NCBI RefSeq assembly: GCF_937958975.1
Contig: NZ_CALGRE010000023.1
Coordinates: 29,992-93,991, forward strand
Origin: an uncultured Eubacterium sp.
Lineage (GTDB): Bacteria > Bacillota > Clostridia > Lachnospirales > Lachnospiraceae
Length of the DNA: 64,000 bases
Reading direction: 5' to 3'
Shown here one piece after another: positions 37,663 through 47,437 of this stretch. The first letter of the stretch is position 1, and every line of letters starts with the position of its first letter. The notes beneath the pieces were generated by a model. That model was given only the letters and a program-made list of their open reading frames with translations. It was not told the DNA's origin and did not search any database. Both the position numbers and the translations under genes were made by a program.

Positions 37663-37736
37663 AACAAATACCTCCATCCCATATACTTTACTTTTTCTCA
37701 GTCCTCATTATGATTTATAAATATCATAACCAAAAA

Positions 37737-37773
37737 AGGACGACCGAAATACGTTTTGTATCTCGAACGTCCT
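37737..37773 (-). terminator. Terminator after the flavodiiron gene
   Basis: On the minus strand AGGACG, a mostly paired inner stem and CGTCCT are followed by TTTTTT. It separates the flavodiiron gene from amtB. Confidence 0.85.
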
Positions 37774-37854
37774 TGTTCATTTACAAAGTTTACCACTTTT
37801 CCCTAATAAAAACAAGCTCCGTTTTAATATTTTAAGGATTTAATGCCATTAAAC

Positions 37855-39012
37855 TTAATTAACTAATATTTCCGCTAACTCATTCATCTGTTCCACATTC
37901 TCAGGTTTCATGGAAGACTTGATTGTGATAACCGGCTCTACAAGTTGAATTTCTTTCATTCCTTCCAGCCCTGCCTTTATTGTTCTTGCCGCTGTTGGTG
38001 CCCAAGAACCATTTTCTATTATGGCTACAGTTCTCTTCTGGTAATTTTTTATTTTTAAATGATGTAAAAACTTCTCCATTGGCGGGAACACCCCTGCATC
38101 ATAGGAAGATGCTGCGAGAACTAATCTGTCATACCGGAACGCATCTTCCACCGCCTCGTGCATATCTTCTCTACACAGGTCTGCAATTGCCACTTTTTCG
38201 CATCCTTTTTCTTCTAATATTTGTTTTAACTTTTCCGCCGCATGCGCTGTATTTCCATGAATAGAGGCATGTGCAATAAACACACCTTTATCTTCCGGTT
38301 CATACTTACTCCATATATCGTATTTTTCAATATAATATTCCAAATTATCCGTTAATACCGGACCATGAAGCGGGCAAATTGTCTGAATATCAAACGCAGC
38401 CGCCTTTTTTAACAACATTTGTACCTGCATGCCATACTTTCCTACGATATTAAAATAATATCTTCTTGCCTCACAGGTCCAATCCTCGTCTGCATCTCTT
38501 GTTCCAAACTTTCCAAAACCATCCGCACTGAATAAAACCTTTTCTGAGCTTTCGTATGTCACCATAACTTCCGGCCAATGTACCATCGGTGCCATAATAA
38601 ACGTAAGCGTATGCGAGCCCAGTTTCAAGGTATCGCCCTCAGATACAACAATTTGTTTTTCTTCTATATCCATATCAAAAAACTGCTTCATCATTGGAAA
38701 AGTTTTTGCGTTACCGACAATTTTCATTTCCGGAAATTTCTCTATAAGCGCAGCCAGGCTTCCCGAATGGTCCGGTTCCATATGCTGAACAACAACATAA
38801 TCCACGACTCTGCCTGCAAGCGCCTCATCTAAATTTTTAAGCCATTCTTCTGTTGCCCTTCCATCAACCGTATCCATCACTGCAACCTTGTCATCCAGAA
38901 TAACATAAGAATTATATGCCATTCCTTTCTCCAACATATACTGACTCTCAAATAATGTTAAATCATAATCATTCACGCCTACATTAATGATTGTATTTGT
39001 AACTTTTTCCAT
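37855..39012 (-). CDS. FprA-family A-type flavoprotein (flavodiiron protein)
   Basis: 385 residues from the ATG at 39012 (MEKVTNTIINVGVNDYD), with AAAGGAG upstream; a frame to 39090 is unsupported. The N-terminal MBL-like domain has the diiron ligands in HMEPDHSG, GNAKTF and MVHWPEVM; the C-terminal flavodoxin domain (FIAHASIHGNTAHAAEKL, LAASSYDAGVFPPME) binds FMN. It reduces O2 and/or NO to water or N2O and protects anaerobes from oxidative stress. Confidence 0.94.
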   Translation of the reverse strand: MEKVTNTIINVGVNDYDLTLFESQYMLEKGMAYNSYVILDDKVAVMDTVDGRATEEWLKNLDEALAGRVVDYVVVQHMEPDHSGSLAALIEKFPEMKIVGNAKTFPMMKQFFDMDIEEKQIVVSEGDTLKLGSHTLTFIMAPMVHWPEVMVTYESSEKVLFSADGFGKFGTRDADEDWTCEARRYYFNIVGKYGMQVQMLLKKAAAFDIQTICPLHGPVLTDNLEYYIEKYDIWSKYEPEDKGVFIAHASIHGNTAHAAEKLKQILEEKGCEKVAIADLCREDMHEAVEDAFRYDRLVLAASSYDAGVFPPMEKFLHHLKIKNYQKRTVAIIENGSWAPTAARTIKAGLEGMKEIQLVEPVITIKSSMKPENVEQMNELAEILVN

Positions 39013-39104
39013 AGCACTTTTGACTCCTTTCAATACTCCATATTTTTCTTCTGTAAAAAATTTACATTCCTGTGAGAGTATAGCACACATAACAAAAAAA
39101 TAAC

Positions 39105-39144
39105 ACCCCTTGTATTTAGGGCTAATGCCTAATACACAAGGGGT
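39105..39144 (-). terminator. Terminator after the two-TM 39.2-39.9 kb gene
   Basis: ACCCCTTGTATTTAGG pairs with CCTAATACACAAGGGGT (one bulge), about 15 bp, followed on the minus strand by a TTATTTTTTT tract. Confidence 0.85.
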
Positions 39145-39154
39145 AAAATATATT

Positions 39155-39901
39155 CTAAATACTATGTTCTTTAACCATCTTTACAATATCACTATTTACT
39201 TCCATAATCCTCTTATCAGATTCCATCTCACTAATAGACATCCAATAAAATTTTTTCCCATCTATCACAAACGTATCCTCTTTTAATTTTTGTGCAAATT
39301 TATCTATGATACATTTATAAAAAGTGTGTAAATAACATTTATCTCTTCCTGCACTTACGGAGTATTTTGTATGAACTCTATCAAATACAAACGCACAATG
39401 AATATCTTCTTCTTCAACTTTTAAATCCATTCCTATATTATTCACTATATTTTTCAGATTATCTTCGTATGTTTCGTATGTCTTATAATTTAAAAAAAGT
39501 TTACATTTCCATCTGGAGTCATAATATACAAGAAACTTATTGGGTTTATCTTCAAAAGTATTCTTTATCAGAATAATAGAATGTGGATTTTCTCTCATTA
39601 AATTTTCCTCCTGTATACATTGAAACAATATGTCTTTGTCAAATGGATTTTTAATATTCTTATATGTATTATATACACCATATAAAGTATATATTATTGT
39701 CAAACATAAGACAACTAACATTGTAATTTGCATAACTTTTCCATATTTAGAGTCATCCAAAAACATTATCGTTATAATAAGTGCAATTCCCGCTATTATC
39801 TTATCAATATCTGAACGCCAATCCTTCCTTATTTGTTCTTTATATTCTGACAATAATAGTTTTAATGTCTCTTCCCTTATTGATATTACTTTGTTTTCCA
39901 T
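39155..39901 (-). CDS. Two-TM protein with a NUDIX-like C-terminal region
   Basis: About 248 residues from the ATG at 39901 (GAGGG upstream; the TTG at 39913 is an alternative). Two adjacent helices (IIAGIALIITIMFL and MQITMLVVLCLTIIYTLYGVY) are followed by a 160-residue cytosolic domain. The order LVYYDSRWKCKLFLNYKT, YSVSAGRDKCYLHTFYKC and FYWMSISEMESDKRIMEVN recalls NUDIX-fold domains found with two-TM segments in nucleotide-signal defence systems, but the catalytic NUDIX box is absent. This is a low-certainty structural inference; a cytosolic ligand sensor is possible. Confidence 0.5.
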   Translation of the reverse strand: MENKVISIREETLKLLLSEYKEQIRKDWRSDIDKIIAGIALIITIMFLDDSKYGKVMQITMLVVLCLTIIYTLYGVYNTYKNIKNPFDKDILFQCIQEENLMRENPHSIILIKNTFEDKPNKFLVYYDSRWKCKLFLNYKTYETYEDNLKNIVNNIGMDLKVEEEDIHCAFVFDRVHTKYSVSAGRDKCYLHTFYKCIIDKFAQKLKEDTFVIDGKKFYWMSISEMESDKRIMEVNSDIVKMVKEHSI

Positions 39902-40035
39902 CTCATCCCTCAATCTTTTCTTTTGATTTATTTAATTATATCATTACTCTAAATCCTCAGTCAACTTATTATAATATCATTAAAAACCAGACAATAAAAT
40001 CAATAACTCTTTTTTTCATTATAATTTGTCAGACC

Positions 40036-40602
40036 TTACAAATGAAAACCATATCCTACAGCAATTCCTATCACTGCGGATATACAAATAATAATTATTG
40101 GATGTTTTTTCTTTAATGCCAGAACTATCATAAGTACAAAAATTATTAACGAAAGATAAATTTCTATATGATAAAATCTGTTAAAACTGACTCCATCCGG
40201 AAAGAAAACTGTAATCCCTACAGAAATAACCGCTGCCCCAATCAGTCCAATCACAGCAGGCTTTAATCCTGACATGCAACCGCTTACAATAGAACTGTTT
40301 TTAAACTTCAAATAAAATCTTGCCACAATTAAAATAATAATGAACGATGGCAAAACTACCCCGAATGTAGCGCAAAATGCTCCCGGCAGATTCCCTGTTT
40401 CCATTCCTATATATGTGGAAATATTTATTGCAAAAGGTCCCGGTGTGCTTTCACTGACAGCAATAAAATCAACCAACTCTTTATTCGTTATCCATCCGTG
40501 ATTTTCCACCTGCTCCTGAATCAGTGGCAGCATTGCATATCCACCGCCAAATGTAAATAAGCCTATTTCAAAAAAAGTAATTAAAAGTTCTAACAAAATC
40601 AT
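40036..40602 (-). CDS. Chromate transporter subunit (half-size ChrA)
   Basis: 188 residues, about five helices, with FEIGLFTFGGGYAMLPLIQEQ and AVSESTPGPFAIN, the ChrA motifs. Half-size ChrA proteins occur as pairs that form one functional unit. The start overlaps the end of its partner by four bases. Confidence 0.9.
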   Translation of the reverse strand: MILLELLITFFEIGLFTFGGGYAMLPLIQEQVENHGWITNKELVDFIAVSESTPGPFAINISTYIGMETGNLPGAFCATFGVVLPSFIIILIVARFYLKFKNSSIVSGCMSGLKPAVIGLIGAAVISVGITVFFPDGVSFNRFYHIEIYLSLIIFVLMIVLALKKKHPIIIICISAVIGIAVGYGFHL

Positions 40603-41153
40603 TTATCTTCCCTCCCAATTACTTTAGAGGAGACAAGTCCTATTATTGCACATGCTACTATGACAAATAACACATTAATGTCAAACACTGCAACTGCCAC
40701 AAAAGCTAAAAACATAATAAAATATGAAATACCACTCTTAGGACATTGTTTATACATATTTATCATTGCTTTTGCAATCAATGCCAGCACTCCTGCCCGG
40801 ATTCCCATAAACGCATATCGCACTGCTTTCAAATGTTGAAATTCTTTTATAACAAATGAGATGATAACAATGACAAGAAACGAAGGAATTACCACTCCAA
40901 TAGTTGCACAAAAGCTTCCTAGTGTTCCACAAATTCTATAGCCGACAAATGTGGCTATATTAATTGCTATAGGCCCCGGAGTAGACTCTGATATGGCAAC
41001 CATCTCTAAAATTTCTTCATCTGTTATCCACTTATGATTTTCCACCATTTCCTTTTGAATCAACGGTATCATTGCGTACCCTCCGCCAAAAGTGAATAAC
41101 CCAATCTTAAAAAAAGTCCAAAAAATTTCTAGTGCAGTTTTCTTTCTATTCAT
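40599..41153 (-). CDS. Chromate transporter subunit (half-size ChrA, partner)
   Basis: 184 residues with FKIGLFTFGGGYAMIPLIQKE and ISESTPGPIAIN, paralogous to its neighbour. ATGA overlap with the next gene couples their translation. It may export chromate or another oxyanion; many clostridia carry this pair without chromate exposure. Confidence 0.9.
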   Translation of the reverse strand: MNRKKTALEIFWTFFKIGLFTFGGGYAMIPLIQKEMVENHKWITDEEILEMVAISESTPGPIAINIATFVGYRICGTLGSFCATIGVVIPSFLVIVIISFVIKEFQHLKAVRYAFMGIRAGVLALIAKAMINMYKQCPKSGISYFIMFLAFVAVAVFDINVLFVIVACAIIGLVSSKVIGREDK

Positions 41154-41187
41154 AACAAAACATACTTTCTCTTATTTAAAAAATAGT

Positions 41188-43134
41188 TTATCCCAGTTTT
41201 GAATATTTAATCCGACAAACATTTTTTATCTGTATCTCGCTTGTATTATCCGGATTCCCACAGTATAATCCGGAACCTGACTCAAACACAAAATATAAAT
41301 ATCCCTTACTCATAACAATTCCCTCTAACATTGATGGCAACATCTTCGTTGCTGCCGGTTTCCCCAGACTTCGACTGGATTTTATCTTCACCGAATATGT
41401 TATAAGCGAAGAATTGTTTAACCTTCCATAAGACTTTGCGAAAATAAATCTCCGTTTCGTGCTGGTAACTTTTTGTACTGAAAGTCCCTGTATATTCTCT
41501 GGAATAGAATAACTATACTTTTTTGTAAATACAAGTTTCTTTTTCTTAACGGTAACCTTATACCCCTGCATTGAGCCATTATAAGAGACCGTACTACTTC
41601 CGGACCAAAAATATGTACCGTCAAACGCCGCAAAATCTGACTGTCCCGATAAATTTATCTGATAATTATATTTTATCATTTTGCCTGACTTTATTTTTTT
41701 TAACCTGGAATAACTAATCACTGCGGCATAATCTACAGACGGAGTATTATTCAGACTCACAACCAATCTTTTCTTTACGTTTGTCACTGCACCAACATGA
41801 TCTCTTGAGGGCAGAACAACTCTCTTCACATATGCGCCGGTAGACTTATTATATATCAGTAGCATAGAATTTTTGCTCAGGTTTTTATGGTACATGGATA
41901 TTACAAGATACTTCCCAATAATACAATTCCCCTGAGGCACATAATCCTTTAAATATTTTAACTTATACTTATTCTTATCCGTTGTTTTTATCAGATTCGT
42001 AAACCGCTTATATATGATTTGATTTTGTTCCCTTCTTTTCTTTTCTGAACTCGTATACTCCCACTTGAATTTGTTTTTTCTAGCATATGCTTTCCCCGTA
42101 GAATTTGCATAAACCTGAAAAATTAATTTGCTGTCTCCGGAAAAAGCTCCGGTGCCAATTGTTTTTACAGTCTTTCGAAGCACAAAACTTCCAAGGCTAA
42201 TACACTTTTTAAAAGCATAGGACCCTATTGTTGTCATTTTTTTCGATGTGGTCACTTTTGTCAGTGAAGTGCAGGAATTAAAAGCCGATTTTTTTACATT
42301 CGTAACAGTATCCGGCAGCGAAATAGATTTCAATGCCGTACACTTATAAAATGCCTGACTCCCAATTGTCTTCACACCTGAATATAATGTGATTTTTGAA
42401 ACACTATTTGCAGACTTTAAAATCCCATCCGGTATATATGTAAATCCTGAGGCAAACACTACCGTTTTAGTCTTCCCCTCTGTTCCTAATATCGTATCTC
42501 CTTTCGTTACAGTTGCCGGAATCGTAAGTGTTTTTACAGATGTACATCTTGCCAGTGCCTTGTATCCGATTGTCTTTAGTCCCTTAGGTAATGTTATTTC
42601 AGTCATTTCTCTACAATCTTTAAACGCGTAATCGCCAATCTCTATCAGCTTACTTTTTTTTCCAAATCGTACACTCTTAATATTTTTATATCCATCAAAC
42701 ACATAATCATCAATTTTTTTTATCTCTGCCGGAATTATAAGGTTTACGTTTTCGTTATCTTCTTTTTCTCCTAAATACTCTATTAGGATACCATTTTTTA
42801 CTTTATATACTTCATCTATAATTTCATAATCCGGCGTTGTCGGCTCCTCTGTCGTTGGCTCCTCCGTAATCGGTTCCCCTGAAGTCGGCTCTTCTGTTGC
42901 CGGTTCATTACCAGTTGTCTCTTCGCTCTCAAAAGATGATGTCTCAAGTGCTTTCTTTGTATTTTCTTCCTCTGCCGTTCTTATTGTTCCCGCAGTTATA
43001 TTTCTCTCAGATATTACCCCCTCTGAATTATTATCTGCTGCTGAAACTTTCCTCTCATATCCACCAAATATTGCAGTAACAATAATAGTTGCCACCAATA
43101 ATATTGATATTATTTTTGTAAATTCTTTTCTCAT
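41188..43134 (-). CDS. Secreted BspA-type leucine-rich-repeat protein
   Basis: 648 residues. Signal peptide (IISILLVATIIVTAIFGGY), a Glu/Pro/Thr linker with repeated EEPT (about 75-105), then five or six BspA LRR units (YVFDGYKNIKSVRF, YAFKDCREMTEITLP, QAFYKCTALKSISLP) to about residue 345, and a C-terminal beta-rich domain of about 300 residues that resembles a propeller-like read of WSGSSTVSYNG and KGYLYFVFES. No LPXTG was seen. BspA proteins bind host matrix or other cells. Confidence 0.88.
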   Translation of the reverse strand: MRKEFTKIISILLVATIIVTAIFGGYERKVSAADNNSEGVISERNITAGTIRTAEEENTKKALETSSFESEETTGNEPATEEPTSGEPITEEPTTEEPTTPDYEIIDEVYKVKNGILIEYLGEKEDNENVNLIIPAEIKKIDDYVFDGYKNIKSVRFGKKSKLIEIGDYAFKDCREMTEITLPKGLKTIGYKALARCTSVKTLTIPATVTKGDTILGTEGKTKTVVFASGFTYIPDGILKSANSVSKITLYSGVKTIGSQAFYKCTALKSISLPDTVTNVKKSAFNSCTSLTKVTTSKKMTTIGSYAFKKCISLGSFVLRKTVKTIGTGAFSGDSKLIFQVYANSTGKAYARKNKFKWEYTSSEKKRREQNQIIYKRFTNLIKTTDKNKYKLKYLKDYVPQGNCIIGKYLVISMYHKNLSKNSMLLIYNKSTGAYVKRVVLPSRDHVGAVTNVKKRLVVSLNNTPSVDYAAVISYSRLKKIKSGKMIKYNYQINLSGQSDFAAFDGTYFWSGSSTVSYNGSMQGYKVTVKKKKLVFTKKYSYSIPENIQGLSVQKVTSTKRRFIFAKSYGRLNNSSLITYSVKIKSSRSLGKPAATKMLPSMLEGIVMSKGYLYFVFESGSGLYCGNPDNTSEIQIKNVCRIKYSKLG

Positions 43135-43275
43135 TTTGCCCTCGTATTTGTCAATTGCTTATCTTATTACTATTCTTCTCCATAATAATAACTGTCAATT
43201 TTGATACTATCTTGTGCTTAGGTAATTCTATCATATTTTTGTAATAAATTGAAAAATTTTCCTTTATATTATGTA

Positions 43276-43308
43276 AAAAGCTGTTCACGAAACCGTGTAC
43301 AGCCTTTT
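43276..43308 (-). terminator. Terminator after the aminotransferase
   Basis: AGGCTGTACACG pairs with CGTGAACAGCTTT around a four-base loop and is followed by TTTTT on the minus strand. Confidence 0.85.
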
Positions 43309-43312
43309 ATAA

Positions 43313-44440
43313 TTATACATATTTAATAAATGTTTCTTTCATATCTGCCTTCAACAATACCCCTAATTCCTTCAGCGTATCATGTAATGCTCCCATCGTT
43401 TCTTTCATATCCTGAACATTTGCATTCGTTCCCATATGACCAATCCGTATTACCCGGTTAGACAACTCACCAAATGAACCCGCCAACATAATTCCATGTT
43501 TATTTTTCATTATATCTAAAATCTCATTTGCAGACGTACCAACCGGCACATCAAATACAGTAACTGTATTAGAAAATCCTGAATCAAGGTGCAGCTTCAG
43601 TCCACATTCAACAATCGTCTTTCGACATGCCTCACCGATTGTTCTATGTCTATGAATCATTTCATTATCTTTTTCAATATTGTCAAAAGCCACTCTCAAA
43701 CCATATATATCGCTAATTGGCATAGTGTAAGGAAACCACTTTGCCTCATAGTAACCTTCAAATATCTTTAAATTCGCATAAAAAGATGCTATTGGTGTTT
43801 TTCTCTCTCTCATTGCTTTCTTTGCATCTTCGCTCACAACCACGAATGTGAGTCCCGGCGGCGCTGAAACCGCTTTTTGCGAACCACCACATAATATATC
43901 AATCTGAAATTCATCCACTTTTACTTCTTCACCAAACATTGCCGACACAGAGTCTACAATTGTCATGATTCCATATTTTTTTAATATTGGACATATTTTT
44001 GATATATCATTTAACATACCACTCGGTGTGTCGCAATGAACAACCGTTGCATACTTATAATTATGTTTTTTTGATAAATATGCATCGAGCTGCTCCGCAT
44101 TAATTGAGTTTTTGTAATCTACTGTATATAATTCCGGTTCACCACCATACATTGAAACAAAGTCAGCAAATCCTTTTCCATAAATGCCATTATCTAAAAC
44201 CAATACTTTATCTCCAGGTTCTGTTAAAGAAGCACAGGCTGCTTCAAGCCCAAGAATCCCTTCTCCGTCAAGAATGAATGTCTCATTTTTCGTTCCGAGC
44301 AAATCACTAATATGCTCACAAGTTTCCTTATAAAAATCTACAAAGCTCTCATCCAAATCCGGATTTGTACATTCAAGGCTTCTTGCCATACGGACGTTTT
44401 CTTTTACCTGAGTGGGTCCCGGTGTCATTATTTTATACAT
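43313..44440 (-). CDS. Class V PLP-dependent aminotransferase (alanine-glyoxylate type)
   Basis: 375 residues. ILDGEGILGLEAA, VHCDTPSGMLND, IVDSVSAMFGEE and the PLP lysine in GGSQKAVSAPPGL mark a serine-pyruvate/alanine-glyoxylate-type aminotransferase; phosphonate transaminases share this fold. It starts 17 bases after an ECF S component, so the imported compound may be its substrate or cofactor (vitamin B6), an inference. Confidence 0.88.
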   Translation of the reverse strand: MYKIMTPGPTQVKENVRMARSLECTNPDLDESFVDFYKETCEHISDLLGTKNETFILDGEGILGLEAACASLTEPGDKVLVLDNGIYGKGFADFVSMYGGEPELYTVDYKNSINAEQLDAYLSKKHNYKYATVVHCDTPSGMLNDISKICPILKKYGIMTIVDSVSAMFGEEVKVDEFQIDILCGGSQKAVSAPPGLTFVVVSEDAKKAMRERKTPIASFYANLKIFEGYYEAKWFPYTMPISDIYGLRVAFDNIEKDNEMIHRHRTIGEACRKTIVECGLKLHLDSGFSNTVTVFDVPVGTSANEILDIMKNKHGIMLAGSFGELSNRVIRIGHMGTNANVQDMKETMGALHDTLKELGVLLKADMKETFIKYV

Positions 44441-44457
44441 GAATTTATCCTCCGCTT

Positions 44458-45018
44458 CTAGTTTAACATTAAAATTCTTGTTGCCTTCTTTAAAGGTTCA
44501 ATAATAATCAAAACAATAATAGCTGCAACTCCAACCTGAATCATATTTCCAGGAATCGATGTAAATGGCACAATCCAGTTTCCATATATAATAACCTCTG
44601 CAAAATAATATCCCACTATTTTAATGGTCAGCGCAAGTAACATCGCAATTACACACCAGCCAAATCCATTTTTCTTTTTTGTAATCATTCCTACCACAAA
44701 CCCCATAGTTCCGGCAATAATCAAAGTAAATGGCGCCCAAATTGCCCAAGGTGATAATAAATCAAATAACGCCATTCCGATACCTCCCGCAGCCATACCT
44801 GTTTTCTTGCCAAATAATATAGCAAATATAAACAATGGCACATTTCCCAGATGAACGAGTCCTCCATTTGGCGCAAATGGAAGCGTAATATTGACAAACG
44901 CTGTAAATACATATACCAATGCAATTGCAATAGATGAAATTGTAATATTAATAACTGTTTCTTTATTTAATGTTCTTTCCAAATTACCATTCACTTCTGC
45001 TGTTTTTTCCTGTTTCAT
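44458..45018 (-). CDS. ECF transporter S component
   Basis: 186 residues from the ATG at 45018 (AAGGAG upstream); a frame to 45093 adds 25 residues without support. Five or six helices with NGGLVHLGNVPLFIFAILFG, GMAAGGIGMALFDLLSPWAIWAPFT, typical of energy-coupling-factor S proteins. It needs a shared EcfAAT module elsewhere. Substrate is not assignable; its operon partner is a PLP enzyme. Confidence 0.88.
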   Translation of the reverse strand: MKQEKTAEVNGNLERTLNKETVINITISSIAIALVYVFTAFVNITLPFAPNGGLVHLGNVPLFIFAILFGKKTGMAAGGIGMALFDLLSPWAIWAPFTLIIAGTMGFVVGMITKKKNGFGWCVIAMLLALTIKIVGYYFAEVIIYGNWIVPFTSIPGNMIQVGVAAIIVLIIIEPLKKATRILMLN

Positions 45019-45164
45019 ATTGTCTCTCCTTTTCATATTTTTCCTGTTCATTGGTTTATTATAATCACATTCTGGTATCTGCAATATATCCATTTTTCAA
45101 ATTATTTATAATACCAATTTTGCGTGTAATTACCTAAAGTAACTTCCGTTACATATAATCACAA

Positions 45165-45199
45165 AAAGCAGGTTTATCTAATCTGATAAAACCTGCTTT
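45165..45199 (-). terminator. Terminator after the PurF-like gene
   Basis: AAAGCAGGTTT and AAAACCTGCTTT form an 11-bp stem, followed on the minus strand by TTTTTG. Confidence 0.85.
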
Positions 45200-45261
45200 C
45201 TGTAATAAAAATATTTTAATTCCAATTATAATCGACGTTTTTTAACTTAAATGTATATTTA

Positions 45262-46668
45262 TTATTCTTTACCGTCCCAACAGTAAGTACAAAGTTTACA
45301 CTTATCAATTCCCACAGAATCCAACATATCATCTAATCTGTTAAAACGAAGTGATGTAAAATTTAATTCCTTACGAATCTCTTCTACCATCTTCTCGTAT
45401 TTCTCTGATTCCGGATCTGCATACTCCTGCAATACTTCATCCGTCACATTTCCATTTTCTAATCTCTCTATAACACGGCGTGTAATCAAATCCATTTCAG
45501 ATGATGAACGCGAAAAATTCAAATATTTACATCCATACAACAATGGCGGGCATGCCGGTCTTATATGTACCTCTTTTGCTCCACTCTGGTATAAAAACTC
45601 TGTCGTCTCTCTCAACTGTGTACCTCTGACAATAGAATCATCAATCAACAAAAGACTTTTATCCTTAATTAAATCTTCTACCGCTAAGAGTTTCATCTTT
45701 GCAATCAGGTCTCTCTTACTCTGTATTGTAGGCATAAAAGAACGAGGCCATGTCGGTGTATACTTGATAAAAGGTCTGGAAAATGGTATTCCCGATTCGT
45801 TGGCATAACCTACTGCATGAGCAATTCCGGAATCCGGAACGCCTGCTACAATATCCGGCTGTACATTATCCCGCTGTGCCATCTTTTCTCCGCAATTATA
45901 ACGCATCTGTTCCACACTAATGCCCTCATATGAGCTTGCCGGATATCCATAATATACCCAAAGAAATGTACAGATTTTCATATCACGATTCGGGTCTGAG
46001 AGAGTCACACAATTCTTTGGTGTCATCACAACAATTTCGCCCGGACCTAATTCTTTATAATCCGAAAACCCTAAATTTTTATAAGCAAAGTTCTCAAAGG
46101 ATGCACAGAATGCATCTTCTTTTCTCCCGATAACAACCGGTGTACGTCCCATTTTGTCACGGGCTGCATAGATTCCCGCATGATTCATCAAAAGCAGTGA
46201 TAAAGAACCATCAATCTGCTCTAGGGCATAATTAATTCCGTCTATCAGATTGTCCTTCTGGTCAATCAATGTTGCAACTAATTCCGTGGCATTAATATCT
46301 CCACCACTCATCTCCTGAAAATGAGTGTGACCATGCCTATATAAATTATTTGTCAATTCTTCCATATTGTTTATTTTACTAACTGTAGTCAACGCATATG
46401 TACCATGAATGGAACGAATAATTAATGGCTGGGATTCATAATCCGAAATACACCCTATACCATAATTTCCTTTCATTTCCTGAACATCTTTATCAAATTT
46501 TGTTCTAAAAGGAGAATTTTCTATATTATGAATAGCACGATTGAATCCATCTTCTCCTAATACTGCCATTCCTCCACGTCTCGTACCCAAATGAGAATGA
46601 TAATCAATCCCAAAAAACAAATCAAACACACAATCCTGCTGTGAAGCTACTCCAAAAAATCCACCCAT
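45262..46668 (-). CDS. PurF-like amidophosphoribosyltransferase paralogue lacking the N-terminal Cys
   Basis: 468 residues. The protein starts MGGFFGVASQQ where PurF has MCGI/MCGFFG, so the catalytic Cys1 of the Ntn glutaminase is Gly2. DYHSHLGTRRGGMAV and HTHFQEMSGGDIN keep the glutaminase fold, and the PRPP motif LLLIDDSIVRGTQLRE is intact. C-terminal CKLCTYC resembles Fe-S or zinc ligands. It could use free ammonia, have another donor, or be regulatory. It is preceded by GGAGG and followed by its own terminator, so it is monocistronic. Confidence 0.85.
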   Translation of the reverse strand: MGGFFGVASQQDCVFDLFFGIDYHSHLGTRRGGMAVLGEDGFNRAIHNIENSPFRTKFDKDVQEMKGNYGIGCISDYESQPLIIRSIHGTYALTTVSKINNMEELTNNLYRHGHTHFQEMSGGDINATELVATLIDQKDNLIDGINYALEQIDGSLSLLLMNHAGIYAARDKMGRTPVVIGRKEDAFCASFENFAYKNLGFSDYKELGPGEIVVMTPKNCVTLSDPNRDMKICTFLWVYYGYPASSYEGISVEQMRYNCGEKMAQRDNVQPDIVAGVPDSGIAHAVGYANESGIPFSRPFIKYTPTWPRSFMPTIQSKRDLIAKMKLLAVEDLIKDKSLLLIDDSIVRGTQLRETTEFLYQSGAKEVHIRPACPPLLYGCKYLNFSRSSSEMDLITRRVIERLENGNVTDEVLQEYADPESEKYEKMVEEIRKELNFTSLRFNRLDDMLDSVGIDKCKLCTYCWDGKE

Positions 46669-46883
46669 ATTTTTCCTCCTTTTGCTTCAATCGTTAATGC
46701 TCCTGCTACAACTTCGGCAAAAACATAAGATTGAAAGTTCCCTTTTAACTTAATCTCTTTATTTGTATTTAATAAAATCAACACTATATATATTAACGTT
46801 ATTTCTATTTATTTTCAATATGTATTCATGCTATAATCATCTATAATGAAATGAATTAATTTTAATCTTAAAAGGAGGAATCT

Positions 46884-47357
46884 ATGAGAAGAAAAGACAG
46901 AGAAATTACTGATTTTAATGAAATTGTAAATATTATTAAAAAGTGTGATGTATGTAGAATTGCATTAAATGATAATGATTTTCCCTATATTGTTCCACTT
47001 AATTTTGGATTAGAGATTCAGGGAGAGCAGGTTTTCTTTTATTTTCATTCTGCTATGGAAGGAACAAAATTGGATTTGATTGCAAGAGATAATCGTGCAA
47101 CTTTCGAAATGGATTGTGAACATCAGTTTATTCTTTATGAAGAGCGAATGAGCTGTACAATGGGATATGCAAGTGTTATTGGACATGGAACCATAGAAAT
47201 CGTGCCGGAAAAAGATAAATACCGGGCACTAAAAACTTTAATGAAACAATATCATGCTGATGACTTTAAATTTAATACAGATATCATGAGCGTTACAACA
47301 GTCATGAAAATGACGGTTACAGATATGGTGGGAAAGAGGAGAAATAACAAACATTAA
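46884..47357 (+). CDS. Pyridoxamine 5'-phosphate oxidase-family flavoprotein (NimA-like)
   Basis: 157 residues. MRRKDREITDFNEIVNIIKKCDVCRIALND, YIVPLNFGLE and YFHSAMEGTKLDLI are typical of FMN-binding split-barrel proteins of the NimA/PNPOx-like type. It probably binds FMN and reduces small molecules such as nitro compounds. AAAGGAGG lies 7 bases before the ATG. Convergent with the NAD(P)-binding gene. Confidence 0.88.
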   Translation: MRRKDREITDFNEIVNIIKKCDVCRIALNDNDFPYIVPLNFGLEIQGEQVFFYFHSAMEGTKLDLIARDNRATFEMDCEHQFILYEERMSCTMGYASVIGHGTIEIVPEKDKYRALKTLMKQYHADDFKFNTDIMSVTTVMKMTVTDMVGKRRNNKH

Positions 47358-47390
47358 AAATATCTAAAGATAATATTTTGTTACTTTATT

Positions 47391-47437
47391 AAATTTAGGG
47401 GCTGATTTAAATAATTTTAAATCAACCCCCAAATTTT
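47391..47437. terminator. Bidirectional terminator between convergent genes
   Basis: AAATTTAGGGGCTGATTTAAA and TTAAATCAACCCCCAAATTT form a stem of about 19 bp with one mismatch, with T-runs on the plus strand and A-runs on the minus. Confidence 0.85.
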
